32,927 nucleotides of DNA from an uncultured Clostridium sp. (GTDB taxonomy: Bacteria > Bacillota_I > Bacilli_A > RF39 > UBA660). The notes under the pieces were generated by a model that saw nothing but the letters and a program-made list of their open reading frames with translations, had not been told where the DNA came from and searched no databases. This document shows positions 1 through 9,307 of this stretch, piece by piece (position 1 is the stretch's first letter; each line of letters starts with the position of its first letter). The stretch covers positions 1-32,927 of the forward strand of contig CAJKHY010000010.1 in assembly GCA_905199855.1 (NCBI GenBank), read 5' to 3'. The position numbers and the translations under genes are program-made.

Positions 1-28
1 GGGGCTATCCGTCTTTTTGGACAGCCCC
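1..28 (-). terminator. Strong GC-rich hairpin at window edge
   Basis: GGGGCT pairs with AGCCCC, followed by one mismatch and TCC/GGA, around a T-rich loop. It is far more GC-rich than its surroundings. No long T-run follows it inside the window on either strand, so it may be a terminator whose tail lies outside, or the end of a repeated or mobile element. The direction is a guess. Confidence 0.4.
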
Positions 29-325
29 ATTATCATATCTCCAAAAGAATTTAAATTTATCGTACCGGAAAATTTAGTTTATAAAATCTATAAAGTTCAT
101 AGCCCCTACGACACTTTTCAACAATCCCCAGCGATGTCATCCCGAACAAAATTCCGAAAGATACTATACCGGAGTCGATGAACTTTAAGTGCCGAAGCAC
201 AACTTTATAAACTTAAAAAACTAAATTAAAACGGCACGTTTTAATCATTTTTCAAGTAATCTTTTTGCCGACTTAGAAAAAACGCTTCCCTCCGAACTGA
301 TGGAATAAACACCCTCAGCCTACAA
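29..325. other. GC-enriched stretch without an intact gene
   Basis: About 300 bases whose base composition is clearly higher in G+C than the surrounding genome and which hold no intact gene. On the minus strand there is a short open stretch at about 57-197 ending in TAA whose translation contains FGILFGMTSLGIVEKC, and another at about 243-314 starting from a GTG behind GAGG and reading FIPSVRREAFFLSRQKDYL. Neither has the look of a full protein. A short inverted repeat (AAAACG/CGTTTT) lies at about 230-244. I read this as the remnant or edge of a repeated or mobile element, or an unrecognised RNA. I cannot name it. Confidence 0.35.
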
Positions 326-409
326 CTATACAACAGTTGCAAATTTAATAGAAATATTCCTATTAACAATAAATAATATAAAATAATTTTTCTTTGGTAT
401 CTCACGCAT
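326..409 (-). pseudogene. Truncated small ORF with intact start signals
   Basis: A 27-codon frame begins MREIPKKNYFILFIV and ends at TAG (328-326). The start is well supported: a GGAGGA ribosome binding site sits 7-8 bases before the ATG and a complete promoter lies at 428-456. The first 15 residues look like a basic tail entering a membrane segment; after that the composition changes and the frame soon ends, just where the GC-enriched stretch begins. From memory, the MREIPKKN start resembles small N-terminally anchored proteins of uncultured gut Firmicutes, but I cannot verify this. The likely reading is a gene cut off by an insertion or deletion. Confidence 0.4.
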
Positions 410-427
410 AATAAATCCTCCTCTTTA

Positions 428-456
428 ATTTTATCAACATAATCATTATTTGTAAA
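428..456 (-). promoter_or_regulatory. Sigma-A-type promoter before truncated ORF
   Basis: On the minus strand TTTACA (456-451), a 17-base spacer and TAAAAT (433-428), with TGA directly before the -10. It lies just downstream of the stop codon of the 459-1700 gene and drives toward position 1. Confidence 0.6.
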
Positions 457-458
457 TA

Positions 459-1700
459 TTAACTTCTTTTTTTACTTTCTTTTTTATAAATACTATCAAG
501 CACTAAACTCTCTTGTTTATCAAAAGGAATATTTTTACTTAAAATAATTCTTCTAAATACATTATCTTCACCCATCAATAACAACATAAATTGTTCATCC
601 AAAAACCTATTACCATAACTAACTATTTTACCATTAAAATTAAGAATAGTTAAAGTCTTCTCAAAATCTTTTTTATACTGACTATCATTATATTCTCTTT
701 CATATTTACTAAATAAACTATTAAATTTACGATAATTCAAATAATTATCCAAAATAATCTTATTTACCTCTAAATACTTATCTCTAACAAAAGATTCATT
801 AAATAAACTACTAAAATTTTCCTTAATAAAAGATAAAGACCTGATCATACCAAGCAATTTAGCATTATATTCAATAGTAATATTATCATAATCCTCCATA
901 TTAGAATGTCCCACTAAAGATTCGATAAAAAAACCTCTTTTATAAGAAAATGCTAACTTCTTACCCATATCATTTTTATAACTATCCCTATTCAAACAAT
1001 AATTAACCTGTTTAACATGTTCAATTTCATGAAACAAAGTATATAATAACCTAAACAATAATTCTTCACCATTAAAATCTTTTTCTATTTTATTATAATC
1101 TAATTGTATCCTACACTCTGGTTTAGTTAACATATATAATTTAAAATTAGTATAACCATATACTCCATCTAAAATAGTATTATTAATCTTATTGCTAATA
1201 GAAATTAAGCCTAATTCCTTCAAAGTCCTAACTCCAATAAAAGATAACTCATTAAAACTAATATTTTTATTTAACCTTATTCTTTCATAAACCATATTAC
1301 TTAATAAATTTATCTTATCCTCACTTAATCGTTTAATTACATTATTAGATAATTTCAATAAATTATTATAATATAAATTATCTTCTTCATAACTTAAATC
1401 ATTTGACTTTAACAAATATTCAAAATAAGAATCCATATTCTCACTTCTACCATATTTAGAAAAGTTATTTAAATCATTATTCATATTAATAACTAATAAA
1501 TAATAATCTAGCATTCCTAATTTACTAAGCAATTCTTTAAATATAAAATAAAACTTTTCATAATTAACTTCCTCTATTAAAGAAAATATCTCAAATAATT
1601 CTTTCTTACTAAAGTCATAATCCTTAAACTTACTCAAATAATTAACTTGCTCTTCACCACTTAAATTGATTATTTCATCTAATAGCATTTCAAAATCCAT
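459..1700 (-). CDS. Hypothetical protein with HExxH metalloprotease-like motif
   Basis: This 413-residue protein is not one I recognise. It has no signal peptide or clear membrane segment and is rich in Asn, Lys, Leu and Tyr. The only functional hint is LFHEIEHVKQ, with HEIEH at residues 224-228 inside a helix-like stretch; this is the HExxH zinc-binding pattern of gluzincin/zincin metallopeptidases. A third zinc ligand is not obvious, although several Glu residues follow (for example EYNAK near residue 278). The start is the ATG at 1700, preceded by AAGGTGATG as ribosome binding site. It is a monocistronic gene between the rpoC terminator and the truncated ORF. It could be a cytosolic protease or a non-catalytic protein with a chance motif. 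Confidence 0.7.
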   Translation of the reverse strand: MDFEMLLDEIINLSGEEQVNYLSKFKDYDFSKKELFEIFSLIEEVNYEKFYFIFKELLSKLGMLDYYLLVINMNNDLNNFSKYGRSENMDSYFEYLLKSNDLSYEEDNLYYNNLLKLSNNVIKRLSEDKINLLSNMVYERIRLNKNISFNELSFIGVRTLKELGLISISNKINNTILDGVYGYTNFKLYMLTKPECRIQLDYNKIEKDFNGEELLFRLLYTLFHEIEHVKQVNYCLNRDSYKNDMGKKLAFSYKRGFFIESLVGHSNMEDYDNITIEYNAKLLGMIRSLSFIKENFSSLFNESFVRDKYLEVNKIILDNYLNYRKFNSLFSKYEREYNDSQYKKDFEKTLTILNFNGKIVSYGNRFLDEQFMLLLMGEDNVFRRIILSKNIPFDKQESLVLDSIYKKESKKRS

Positions 1701-1726
1701 ATATCATCACCTTGTATCCTAAAAAC

Positions 1727-1735
1727 ATTGTAACA
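1727..1735 (-). promoter_or_regulatory. Extended -10 promoter for the HExxH gene
   Basis: The minus strand reads TGTTACAAT, an extended -10 (TGn plus TACAAT at 1732-1727), about 25 bases before the ATG at 1700. No good -35 is visible. The remaining bases up to the rpoC terminator (about 1740-1880) hold no gene I can support; a 7-bp inverted repeat ATCAAGT/ACTTGAT is the only structure seen. Confidence 0.45.
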
Positions 1736-1883
1736 CAGAAAACAAAACTTTTAATAAAAAACTTCACTTCTATTTAAAAAATTACTACTTAAAATCTTAT
1801 TTTATAACTCAAATCAAGTAAGATTAAGCAAAATGACTTGATAAAATAACAAATACTCTAAAATTTAAACATACATAGTAAAC

Positions 1884-1943
1884 AAAAAAAGACTACTAAT
1901 GAAATGAATCCCAAATAGTTCATTTCATAAATGTAATCTTTTT
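1884..1943 (-). terminator. Rho-independent terminator after rpoC
   Basis: On the minus strand ATGAAATGAA pairs perfectly with TTCATTTCAT around a 10-base loop. An outer stem AAAAAGA..TAC pairs with GTA.TCTTTTT and the strand then runs into seven T residues. It starts about 10 bases after the rpoC stop and ends the rpoBC transcript. Confidence 0.85.
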
Positions 1944-1953
1944 AAATTAAAAC

Positions 1954-4900
1954 TTAATCTATATATTCGTCTTCAAGTACCTCAGAAGCTTCATCATCAA
2001 GATATTCCTTTTCCAAAGAATAATCAACATCTAAATATTCCTTAGCACCAGTACCAGCAGGGATTAACTTACCAATAATAACATTCTCTTTTAATCCATG
2101 TAATTTATCTACCTTACCCTTAACTGAGGCTTCAGTTAACACTCTAGTAGTCTCTTGGAAAGATGCCGCTGATAAGAACGAATCAGTTTCCAAAGATGCT
2201 TTCGTAATACCAAGTAAAATAGGTTTTCCAATAGCGGGTTTCTTCCCTTCAATAATAACATCCTTATTACCTTTAGTAAATTCAAGAATTGAAACCATAG
2301 TACCTGGTAACAAATCAGTATCACCCTGTTCCATAATCTTAATCTTAGATATCATTCTCTTAGCAATTAACTCAATATGTTTATCATTAGGTTCAACACC
2401 TTGAGAACGATATACCTTTTGAACTTCTTTTAAGATATATTCTTGAACAGTAATAGGATCTGTTACTGCAAGTAACTCTTTAGGTGAAATATTACCTTCA
2501 GTTAAACGATCTCCAGCACTTACAACATCACCTTTTTCAACTCTTAACTTAGCACCATAAGCAGTTATATGCTCACGATCTTCATTATCATTATGAATAG
2601 TAATCTTCCATTTACCTTGAACATCCTCTATCTTAGTAATCTTACCATCCACTTCAGCAATAGTTGATTTACCTTTAGGACTACGTGCCTCGAATAACTC
2701 TTCAACACGAGGTAAACCTTGTGTAATATCTGCTCCCGCTACACAACCAGTATGGAATGTTCTCATAGTTAACTGAGTACCTGGTTCACCAATTGCTTGG
2801 GCTGCCATAATACCAACAGCTTCACCAATTTCAACCATACTACCAGTAGCAAGATTAACACCATAACAATGTCGACATACACCATGATCAGTCTTACAAG
2901 TAAGTACAGTTCTAATTTCTACTTCTTTAATACCAGCCTTAACTATTTTATCAGCAATAGACTCAGTAATTAAAGAGTTCTTATCAATAATAACATCTTT
3001 AGTTTCAGGATTAATAACCTTCTTATTAGTATATCTTCCTACAATACGATCATAAAGTGGTTCAATAACACCATTCTTCTCATCAGTAAATTCACGTACT
3101 GTAACACCTTGAATAGTACCACAATCTTCTTCACGAATAATTAAATCTTGGCTAACATCAACAAGTCTTCTTGTCATATAACCTGAATCTGCTGTTTTTA
3201 AAGCAGTATCAGCACTACCCTTACGAGCACCATGTGTTGATAAGAAGAACTCAGATACAGATAATCCATCTCTAAACGAAGACTTAATTGGTATTTCTAC
3301 TGGCTCACCATTAGGCTTTTGCATGATACCACGCATACCAGCAAGTTGAGTAAAGTTAGAAATAGATCCACGTGCTTTAGAATTCATCATAATAAATATT
3401 GGATTATCCACAAGTGTATCTGCATAACCTTGTAATTCTTTTTGAATTTGTTTCTTAGATTCATCCCAAACAGAAATTACTAAATCAAAACGCTCCTTAT
3501 CAGTAATTAAACCTCTTTGATATTGCTTATTAATCTTAGCAACTTCTTTATTAGAATCTTCTATTATTTGAGCCTTATTCTTACTAGTTACAACATCTGA
3601 AAATGCTATTGTAATACCAGCATAAGTAGATTGCTTAAAGCCCATATTCTTTAATTTATCAAGGAAAATAGAAGTTTCAGTAGTCTTATATCTCTTAAAT
3701 ACTTGAGCAATTATTTTTTCTAAAGTTCCCTTAGCAAAAGGTTTAGTCAAAGGCATGTCTTTAATCTTTTCTGGTATATTTTCCCCATACTCTACAAAAT
3801 ACTTATTTGGAGTTATACCTTCAATATTTGCATCTGTTGGTTCATTAATATAAGGGAATGAATCAGGTAAAATCTCATTAAACATAAGTTTACCAACGGT
3901 AGTAATTAAATACTTGTTCTTTTGACTCTCAATAAATACTTTATGTTTAAATGAATTAACAGGTACCGCAATACGAGCATGTAATGTAATCTCCTTACGG
4001 CTATGAGCCATTAAAGCTTCATTTGCATTTTTAAATATTCTACCTTCACCTTCTATACCTGCTTTTTCCATAGTAATATAATAGTTACCAAGTACCATAT
4101 CTTGGCTAGGTGTAACTATTGGTTTACCATTTTGAGGGCTTAAGATATTGTTAGAACCAAGCATTAAGATTCTAGCCTCAGCCTTAGCTTCTTCTGAAAG
4201 TGGTACGTGTACTGCCATTTGGTCTCCGTCAAAGTCAGCATTAAATGCTGTTGTTACAAGTGGATGTAACCTAATTGCACGACCTGATACTAATTTAGGT
4301 TCAAACGCTTGAATACCAAGCCTATGCAAAGTCGGTGCACGGTTTAACATAACAGGATATTCCTTGATGACATCCTCAACAACATCCCAAACCTTAGGAT
4401 CTTGATTATCTATCATTTTTTTAGCGGCTTTTATATTACTAGCAAGGTCTCTTGAAACTAAACCATTAATAATATGTGGCTTAAATAACTCTAATGCCAT
4501 TTCTTTTGGAATTCCGCATTGATACATCTTTAAATCCGGTCCTACAACAATAACTGAACGACCTGAGTAATCGACACGCTTACCAAGTAAGTTTTGTCTA
4601 AATCTACCTTGTTTACCCTTAAGCATACTAGATAATGATTTTAAAGGTCTATTTCCTGGACCAGTAACATTTCTACCACGTCTACCATTATCAAATAAAG
4701 CATCTACTGCCTCTTGAAGCATTCTTTTCTCATTTTGAATAATAATAGAAGGAGCACCAAGGTCAATTAACCTTTTTAATCGATTATTTCTATTTATTAC
4801 ACGACGATATAAATCATTTAAATCACTAGTCGCAAAACGTCCACCATCAAGTTGAATCATTGGTCTAAGTTCAGGAGGAATAACTGGTAAAGCCTCCAAA

Positions 4901-5580
4901 ATCATCCATTCAGGCTTATTACCTGAGGTATAAAAAGCATCAATAACTTCTAATCTCTTAACTAATCTAACTCTCTTTTGTCCTTGTGCTGTCTCTAACT
5001 CTTTAGATAATTCTTCTCTTTCCTTTTCAACATCTACTTCACTAAGTAATTCCTTAATTGCTGCAGCACCCATTCCAACTCTAAAACTATTTCCATATTT
5101 TTCATAATAAGCACGGTATTCTTTATCAGATAAAGTTTGCTTCTTAACAAGTGGAGTGTCACCAGCATCAAGCACAACATAGGATACGAAATATATAACT
5201 TCTTCCAAGTCTCTAGGAGACATATCTAAACATAATCCAATATAAGAAGGGATTCCCTTTACATACCAAATATGACTTACTGGAGTAGCTAATTCAATAT
5301 GTCCCATTCTTTCACGACGCACCTTAGACTTAGTAACTTCAACACCACAACGATCACAAACAATATTTTTGTATCTTAGTCTCTTATACTTACCACACGA
5401 ACATTCATAATCTCTGGTTGGCCCAAATATTTTTTCACAAAATAGACCATCTCTTTCTGGTTTCAAAGTACGATAATTAATTGTTTCTGGTTTCTTAACT
5501 TCTCCATAACTCCAAGAACGAATCTTCTCGGGAGAAGCAACGGCGATTTTTAACGCTTTAAATCTATTAGCCTCAAGCAT
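1954..5580 (-). CDS. rpoC: DNA-directed RNA polymerase subunit beta'
   Basis: Catalytic largest subunit of RNA polymerase, 1208 residues, the usual Firmicutes size. The N-terminal zinc-binding cysteines are C60, C62, C75 and C78. The double-psi barrel carries the invariant NADFDGD at residues 447-453, whose three aspartates hold the catalytic Mg2+. RAPTLHRLGIQAFEP lies just before it. Further on are the bridge helix/trigger loop region (GARKGSADTALKTADSGY; GEPGTQLTMRTFHTG) and the second zinc site CKTDHGVCRHCYG. The start overlaps the end of rpoB by 8 bases (ATAAATGCTTGA) and its ribosome binding site GGGAGGTG lies inside rpoB, so the two are translationally coupled. A large terminator follows. 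The genes that often come next in Bacillus (rpsL, rpsG, fusA, tuf) are not here. Confidence 0.98.
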   Translation of the reverse strand: MLEANRFKALKIAVASPEKIRSWSYGEVKKPETINYRTLKPERDGLFCEKIFGPTRDYECSCGKYKRLRYKNIVCDRCGVEVTKSKVRRERMGHIELATPVSHIWYVKGIPSYIGLCLDMSPRDLEEVIYFVSYVVLDAGDTPLVKKQTLSDKEYRAYYEKYGNSFRVGMGAAAIKELLSEVDVEKEREELSKELETAQGQKRVRLVKRLEVIDAFYTSGNKPEWMILEALPVIPPELRPMIQLDGGRFATSDLNDLYRRVINRNNRLKRLIDLGAPSIIIQNEKRMLQEAVDALFDNGRRGRNVTGPGNRPLKSLSSMLKGKQGRFRQNLLGKRVDYSGRSVIVVGPDLKMYQCGIPKEMALELFKPHIINGLVSRDLASNIKAAKKMIDNQDPKVWDVVEDVIKEYPVMLNRAPTLHRLGIQAFEPKLVSGRAIRLHPLVTTAFNADFDGDQMAVHVPLSEEAKAEARILMLGSNNILSPQNGKPIVTPSQDMVLGNYYITMEKAGIEGEGRIFKNANEALMAHSRKEITLHARIAVPVNSFKHKVFIESQKNKYLITTVGKLMFNEILPDSFPYINEPTDANIEGITPNKYFVEYGENIPEKIKDMPLTKPFAKGTLEKIIAQVFKRYKTTETSIFLDKLKNMGFKQSTYAGITIAFSDVVTSKNKAQIIEDSNKEVAKINKQYQRGLITDKERFDLVISVWDESKKQIQKELQGYADTLVDNPIFIMMNSKARGSISNFTQLAGMRGIMQKPNGEPVEIPIKSSFRDGLSVSEFFLSTHGARKGSADTALKTADSGYMTRRLVDVSQDLIIREEDCGTIQGVTVREFTDEKNGVIEPLYDRIVGRYTNKKVINPETKDVIIDKNSLITESIADKIVKAGIKEVEIRTVLTCKTDHGVCRHCYGVNLATGSMVEIGEAVGIMAAQAIGEPGTQLTMRTFHTGCVAGADITQGLPRVEELFEARSPKGKSTIAEVDGKITKIEDVQGKWKITIHNDNEDREHITAYGAKLRVEKGDVVSAGDRLTEGNISPKELLAVTDPITVQEYILKEVQKVYRSQGVEPNDKHIELIAKRMISKIKIMEQGDTDLLPGTMVSILEFTKGNKDVIIEGKKPAIGKPILLGITKASLETDSFLSAASFQETTRVLTEASVKGKVDKLHGLKENVIIGKLIPAGTGAKEYLDVDYSLEKEYLDDEASEVLEDEYID

Positions 5581-8500
5581 TTATTTCACCTCCCTCTGCA
5601 TCAAAATCATCATCGAAAATATCTGCAAAATCCTCATCATCCTCTATTTCTTCATCAGTAGCATAGTCATCAAGAGGACCAATCTCCTGTCCAAAATCAT
5701 CTACCAACATATCTCCATCTTTCTTAATACTAATTTCTTCAATAAATGATTCGCCACTTTCTTCTTTATTCTCTTCTATTTCTAATTCTTTAAACTCAAC
5801 TTCTTTATCATCTTCATTAATAACTGAGATATCTAAACCTAAAGCTTGGAATTCCTTAATTAATACTCTAAATGATTCAGGAATACCTGGTTGAGGTAAT
5901 GGATTACCCTTAACTAAAGCTTCATATACCTTAACACGTCCAATAACATCGTCTGATTTAACAGTAAGTATTTCTTGTAATACATGAGCAGCTCCATAAG
6001 CATAAAGTGCCCAAACTTCCATTTCACCAAATCTTTGTCCACCAAATTGTGCTTTACCACCGAGTGGTTGTTGAGTAACAACTGAATATGGTCCAGTTGC
6101 ACGCGCATGTAACTTATCATCAACCATATGATGCAATTTAATCATATACATGACACCAACACTAATACGATTATCAAATGGTTCACCTGTTCTACCATCA
6201 TATAAAACAGTCTTACCATCAGGATCCATTTTAGCTTCTTCTAACATTGCTTTAATATCTTCTTCTTTAGCTCCATCAAGTACTGGAGTGGCAACATAAA
6301 CACCAAGTTTTTTTGCAGCCATACCTAAGTGTAACTCTAATACTTGACCAATGTTCATACGAGACGGAACACCTTGTGGATTTAACATAATATCGATTGG
6401 AGTACCATCAGGTAGATAAGGCATATCTTCCTCAGGTAAAATAAGTGAAATACAACCCTTATTACCATGACGACCAGCCATCTTATCACCAACTGATATC
6501 TTTCTCTTTTGAACAATATATACTCTAACTACTTTACTAACTCCACTAGGTAAATCAATATTATCTTCTTTTGTATATACCTTAACATCATGAACAATAC
6601 CATCTCCACCATGAGGTACTATCAATGAAGAATTTCTAACTTCCCTAGTCTTTTCTCCAAATATAGCATGAAGCAATTTCTCTTCACTAGTTAAATCTGC
6701 AACACCCTTAGGAGTAACTTTACCTACTAGAATATCTCCTTCTTTTACTTCTGTTCCAATTCTAATAATACCATTTTCATCTAAGTTTCTTCTAGCATCT
6801 TCACTAACATTAGGAATATCACGAGTAATCTCTTCAGGACCTAACTTAGTATCACGACATTGTGTTTCATAATCTTCAATTCTAATTGAAGTATAAGCAT
6901 CTTCTTTAACTAATTTTTCATTTAGAATAACTGCATCTTCAAAATTATAACCATTAAATGTCATAAATGCTACAGTCATATTCTTGCCAAGAGCAAGTTC
7001 ACCTTTATCAGTACTTGGCCCATCGGCAATAATTTGTCCAGCATGAACTTTATCACCTTTTCTAACGATAGGGACATGATTAAATGTCTCACCTTGGTTA
7101 GAACGTTCAAATGTAGCCAAATAATAAACATCTTCGCCCTTAGCATTCTTAATAACAATTTTTTTAGCATCAACATAATCAACAATACCATCTGCTTTAC
7201 TAACAACCACAGCTCCACTATCTTTGGCCGCAATATATTCAACACCAGTTCCTATTAAAGGAGCCTCAGTCTTAAGCAGTGGTAACGCTTGTCTTTGCAT
7301 GTTCGCACCCATCAAAGCACGAGTCGCGTCATCATGTTCCAAGAATGGAATCAAACTAGTAGTAATAGCAACAACCTGTTGAGGTGATACATCAATATAA
7401 TCAATTTTCTCACGTGGAATAATAACATTCTCACCACGATATCTTCCTGCTACTGTCTCATCAGTAATAATATTATTATCATCAACATGAACAGTTGCTT
7501 GTGAAATATAAAAATCGCTCTCTTCATCTGCTGTTAAATAATCAACTTGTTCAGTCAACTTACAATTTTCAACTTTACGATATGGTGTCTGAATAAAACC
7601 ATACTCATCAATTTTTGCATAACTAGCAAGTGAAGTAATAAGTCCAATATTTTGACCTTCAGGTGATTCAATAGGACAGATTCTTCCATAGTGAGAGGCA
7701 TTAACATCACGTACTTCCATACCTGCTCTATCACGAGAAAGTCCACCAGGACCTAACGCTGATAACCTTCTTTTATGAGTTAACTCTGCAATAGGATTAA
7801 CCTGATCCATAAATTGAGATAATTGAGAAGAACCAAAAAATTCCTTAATCACAGCCGTAACTGGTCTAATATTAATAAGTGTTTTAGGCGTAACAGTTTC
7901 AATATCTTGAGTAGTCATTCTCTCACGAATAACTCTCTCCATTCTACTAATACCTACTTTAAATTGATTTTGTAATAATTCTCCTACTTGTCTAATACGA
8001 CGATTACCTAAATGATCTATCTCATCAAGTGAACCAATACCATCCATTAAGTTCAAATAATATGAAACTGATGCATAAAAATCTGCAATACTTAATGTCT
8101 TTAAATTATTACTATAATCATTACCAATAATCTTAACAACTTTCTTCTTATCATTATTAGAGTAAACTTTAATAACTTGTATAACATTATGATTATCTAA
8201 TTCCTCATTAATAGTTACTTCTTCACACCCATATCCTTCATCCAAATAACGAGAGATTTCTTCAAGAATTTGCTTAGTAATAAGTGTATCTTTAGCACAA
8301 ACAACATTGCCATCTACTACCATATCTTCTGCAAGTGTACAACCAAGTAATCTTTCCTTGACATTTAACTTCTTGTTAAATTTATATCTACCAACTTTAG
8401 CCAAGTCGTAGCGAAAACTATCAAAGAATCTAGTAATTAAATGATTCTTTGCACTATCAAGTGTAGTAGGTTCCCCAGGTCTTAATTTTTCATAAATTTC

Positions 8501-9202
8501 AATCAATGCTTCATCAGTATTTTTAGTACTATCTTTTTCTAAAGTATTAGCAAGTATCTCACTCTTACCAAATAATGAAGTAATTTCCTTATCACTAGAT
8601 AAACCAAAAGCCCTAAGCAATGTAGTTAAAGGCACTTTTCTAGTCCTATCAATTCTAACATACATTACATCTTTAGCATCAGTCTCAAATTCCAACCATG
8701 TACCACGATTTGGAATAATCTTAGAAGCAAAGTTTGGTCTACCATTTTTGTCAATTTCCTTAGAAAAATAAACACTTGGAGATCTAACCAACTGGGATAC
8801 AATAACTCTTTCTGCACCATTTATAATAAATGTGCCACTTTCAGTCATCTCAGGCATATCTCCCAAGAAAATTTCTTGTTCCTTTACCTCTCCTGTTTCA
8901 TTGTTGAAAAGCCTAGCTTGTACCTTCAAAGGAGAAGCATAAGTAATCTGCCTATCTTTACATTCTTTAATAGAATATCTTGGAGTATCTAATACATAGT
9001 CCCCAAACTCTAAAGATAAACTACCTGAAAAACTTTCTACTGGGAATAATTCATCAAAGACTTCTTTGATACCTTCTGTTATAAATAACTGATAAGAATT
9101 CTTTTGAACCGCAAGTAAATCATTAAGTTCAAAGGAATTTTTAATCATAGAGAAATTTCTTCTTTCTCTATAATCGCCACTTTTTTTAACTTTATAAGCC
9201 AT
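5573..9202 (-). CDS. rpoB: DNA-directed RNA polymerase subunit beta
   Basis: Second largest RNA polymerase subunit, 1209 residues. The rifampicin-binding region is clearly readable as SSQLSQFMDQVNPIAELTHK followed by RRLSALGPGGL; residues matching E. coli D516, H526 and S531 are unchanged, so nothing here suggests target-based rifampicin resistance. Other landmarks are CPIESPEGQNIGL, the active-site region KISVGDKMAGRHGNKG and, near the C terminus, GGKAQFGGQRFGEMEVWAL. After the conserved end comes a strongly acidic tail of about 60 residues rich in Asp and Glu, a common feature of Firmicutes RpoB. The gene has its own promoter at 9273-9301 and a GGGGTG ribosome binding site before the ATG at 9202. 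It overlaps rpoC by 8 bases. It ends in TGA, evidence that TGA is a stop in this organism. Confidence 0.98.
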   Translation of the reverse strand: MAYKVKKSGDYRERRNFSMIKNSFELNDLLAVQKNSYQLFITEGIKEVFDELFPVESFSGSLSLEFGDYVLDTPRYSIKECKDRQITYASPLKVQARLFNNETGEVKEQEIFLGDMPEMTESGTFIINGAERVIVSQLVRSPSVYFSKEIDKNGRPNFASKIIPNRGTWLEFETDAKDVMYVRIDRTRKVPLTTLLRAFGLSSDKEITSLFGKSEILANTLEKDSTKNTDEALIEIYEKLRPGEPTTLDSAKNHLITRFFDSFRYDLAKVGRYKFNKKLNVKERLLGCTLAEDMVVDGNVVCAKDTLITKQILEEISRYLDEGYGCEEVTINEELDNHNVIQVIKVYSNNDKKKVVKIIGNDYSNNLKTLSIADFYASVSYYLNLMDGIGSLDEIDHLGNRRIRQVGELLQNQFKVGISRMERVIRERMTTQDIETVTPKTLINIRPVTAVIKEFFGSSQLSQFMDQVNPIAELTHKRRLSALGPGGLSRDRAGMEVRDVNASHYGRICPIESPEGQNIGLITSLASYAKIDEYGFIQTPYRKVENCKLTEQVDYLTADEESDFYISQATVHVDDNNIITDETVAGRYRGENVIIPREKIDYIDVSPQQVVAITTSLIPFLEHDDATRALMGANMQRQALPLLKTEAPLIGTGVEYIAAKDSGAVVVSKADGIVDYVDAKKIVIKNAKGEDVYYLATFERSNQGETFNHVPIVRKGDKVHAGQIIADGPSTDKGELALGKNMTVAFMTFNGYNFEDAVILNEKLVKEDAYTSIRIEDYETQCRDTKLGPEEITRDIPNVSEDARRNLDENGIIRIGTEVKEGDILVGKVTPKGVADLTSEEKLLHAIFGEKTREVRNSSLIVPHGGDGIVHDVKVYTKEDNIDLPSGVSKVVRVYIVQKRKISVGDKMAGRHGNKGCISLILPEEDMPYLPDGTPIDIMLNPQGVPSRMNIGQVLELHLGMAAKKLGVYVATPVLDGAKEEDIKAMLEEAKMDPDGKTVLYDGRTGEPFDNRISVGVMYMIKLHHMVDDKLHARATGPYSVVTQQPLGGKAQFGGQRFGEMEVWALYAYGAAHVLQEILTVKSDDVIGRVKVYEALVKGNPLPQPGIPESFRVLIKEFQALGLDISVINEDDKEVEFKELEIEENKEESGESFIEEISIKKDGDMLVDDFGQEIGPLDDYATDEEIEDDEDFADIFDDDFDAEGGEINA

Positions 9203-9272
9203 TAAAAATTCACCCCTATACTTAGTTTATAATAGTTTTTAGCACGCCAAAAAGATGCGTTTCCAATTTATA

Positions 9273-9301
9273 ATACTAACAAATAATTAACAATAAGTCA
9301 A
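9273..9301 (-). promoter_or_regulatory. Promoter directly upstream of rpoB
   Basis: Minus strand TTGACT (9301-9296), 17-base spacer, TAGTAT (9278-9273) preceded by TGT (extended -10). It lies just past the methyltransferase stop, so rpoBC can be transcribed apart from the upstream gene. The leader contains a short ACGC/GCGT hairpin (about 9244-9260). Confidence 0.6.
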
Positions 9302-9307
9302 TTGATT

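Noticed and set aside
3404..3412. Perfect DnaA boxes TTATCCACA here in rpoC and at 17528-17536 in dnaB, hinting at an origin
   Set aside because: Two isolated boxes inside coding genes, without a cluster, AT-rich unwinding region or dnaA nearby; chance is enough.
5914..7746. Several open frames of 60-90 codons inside rpoB in other frames and on the plus strand
   Set aside because: They lie wholly within a conserved gene, have low-complexity translations and no start signals of their own.
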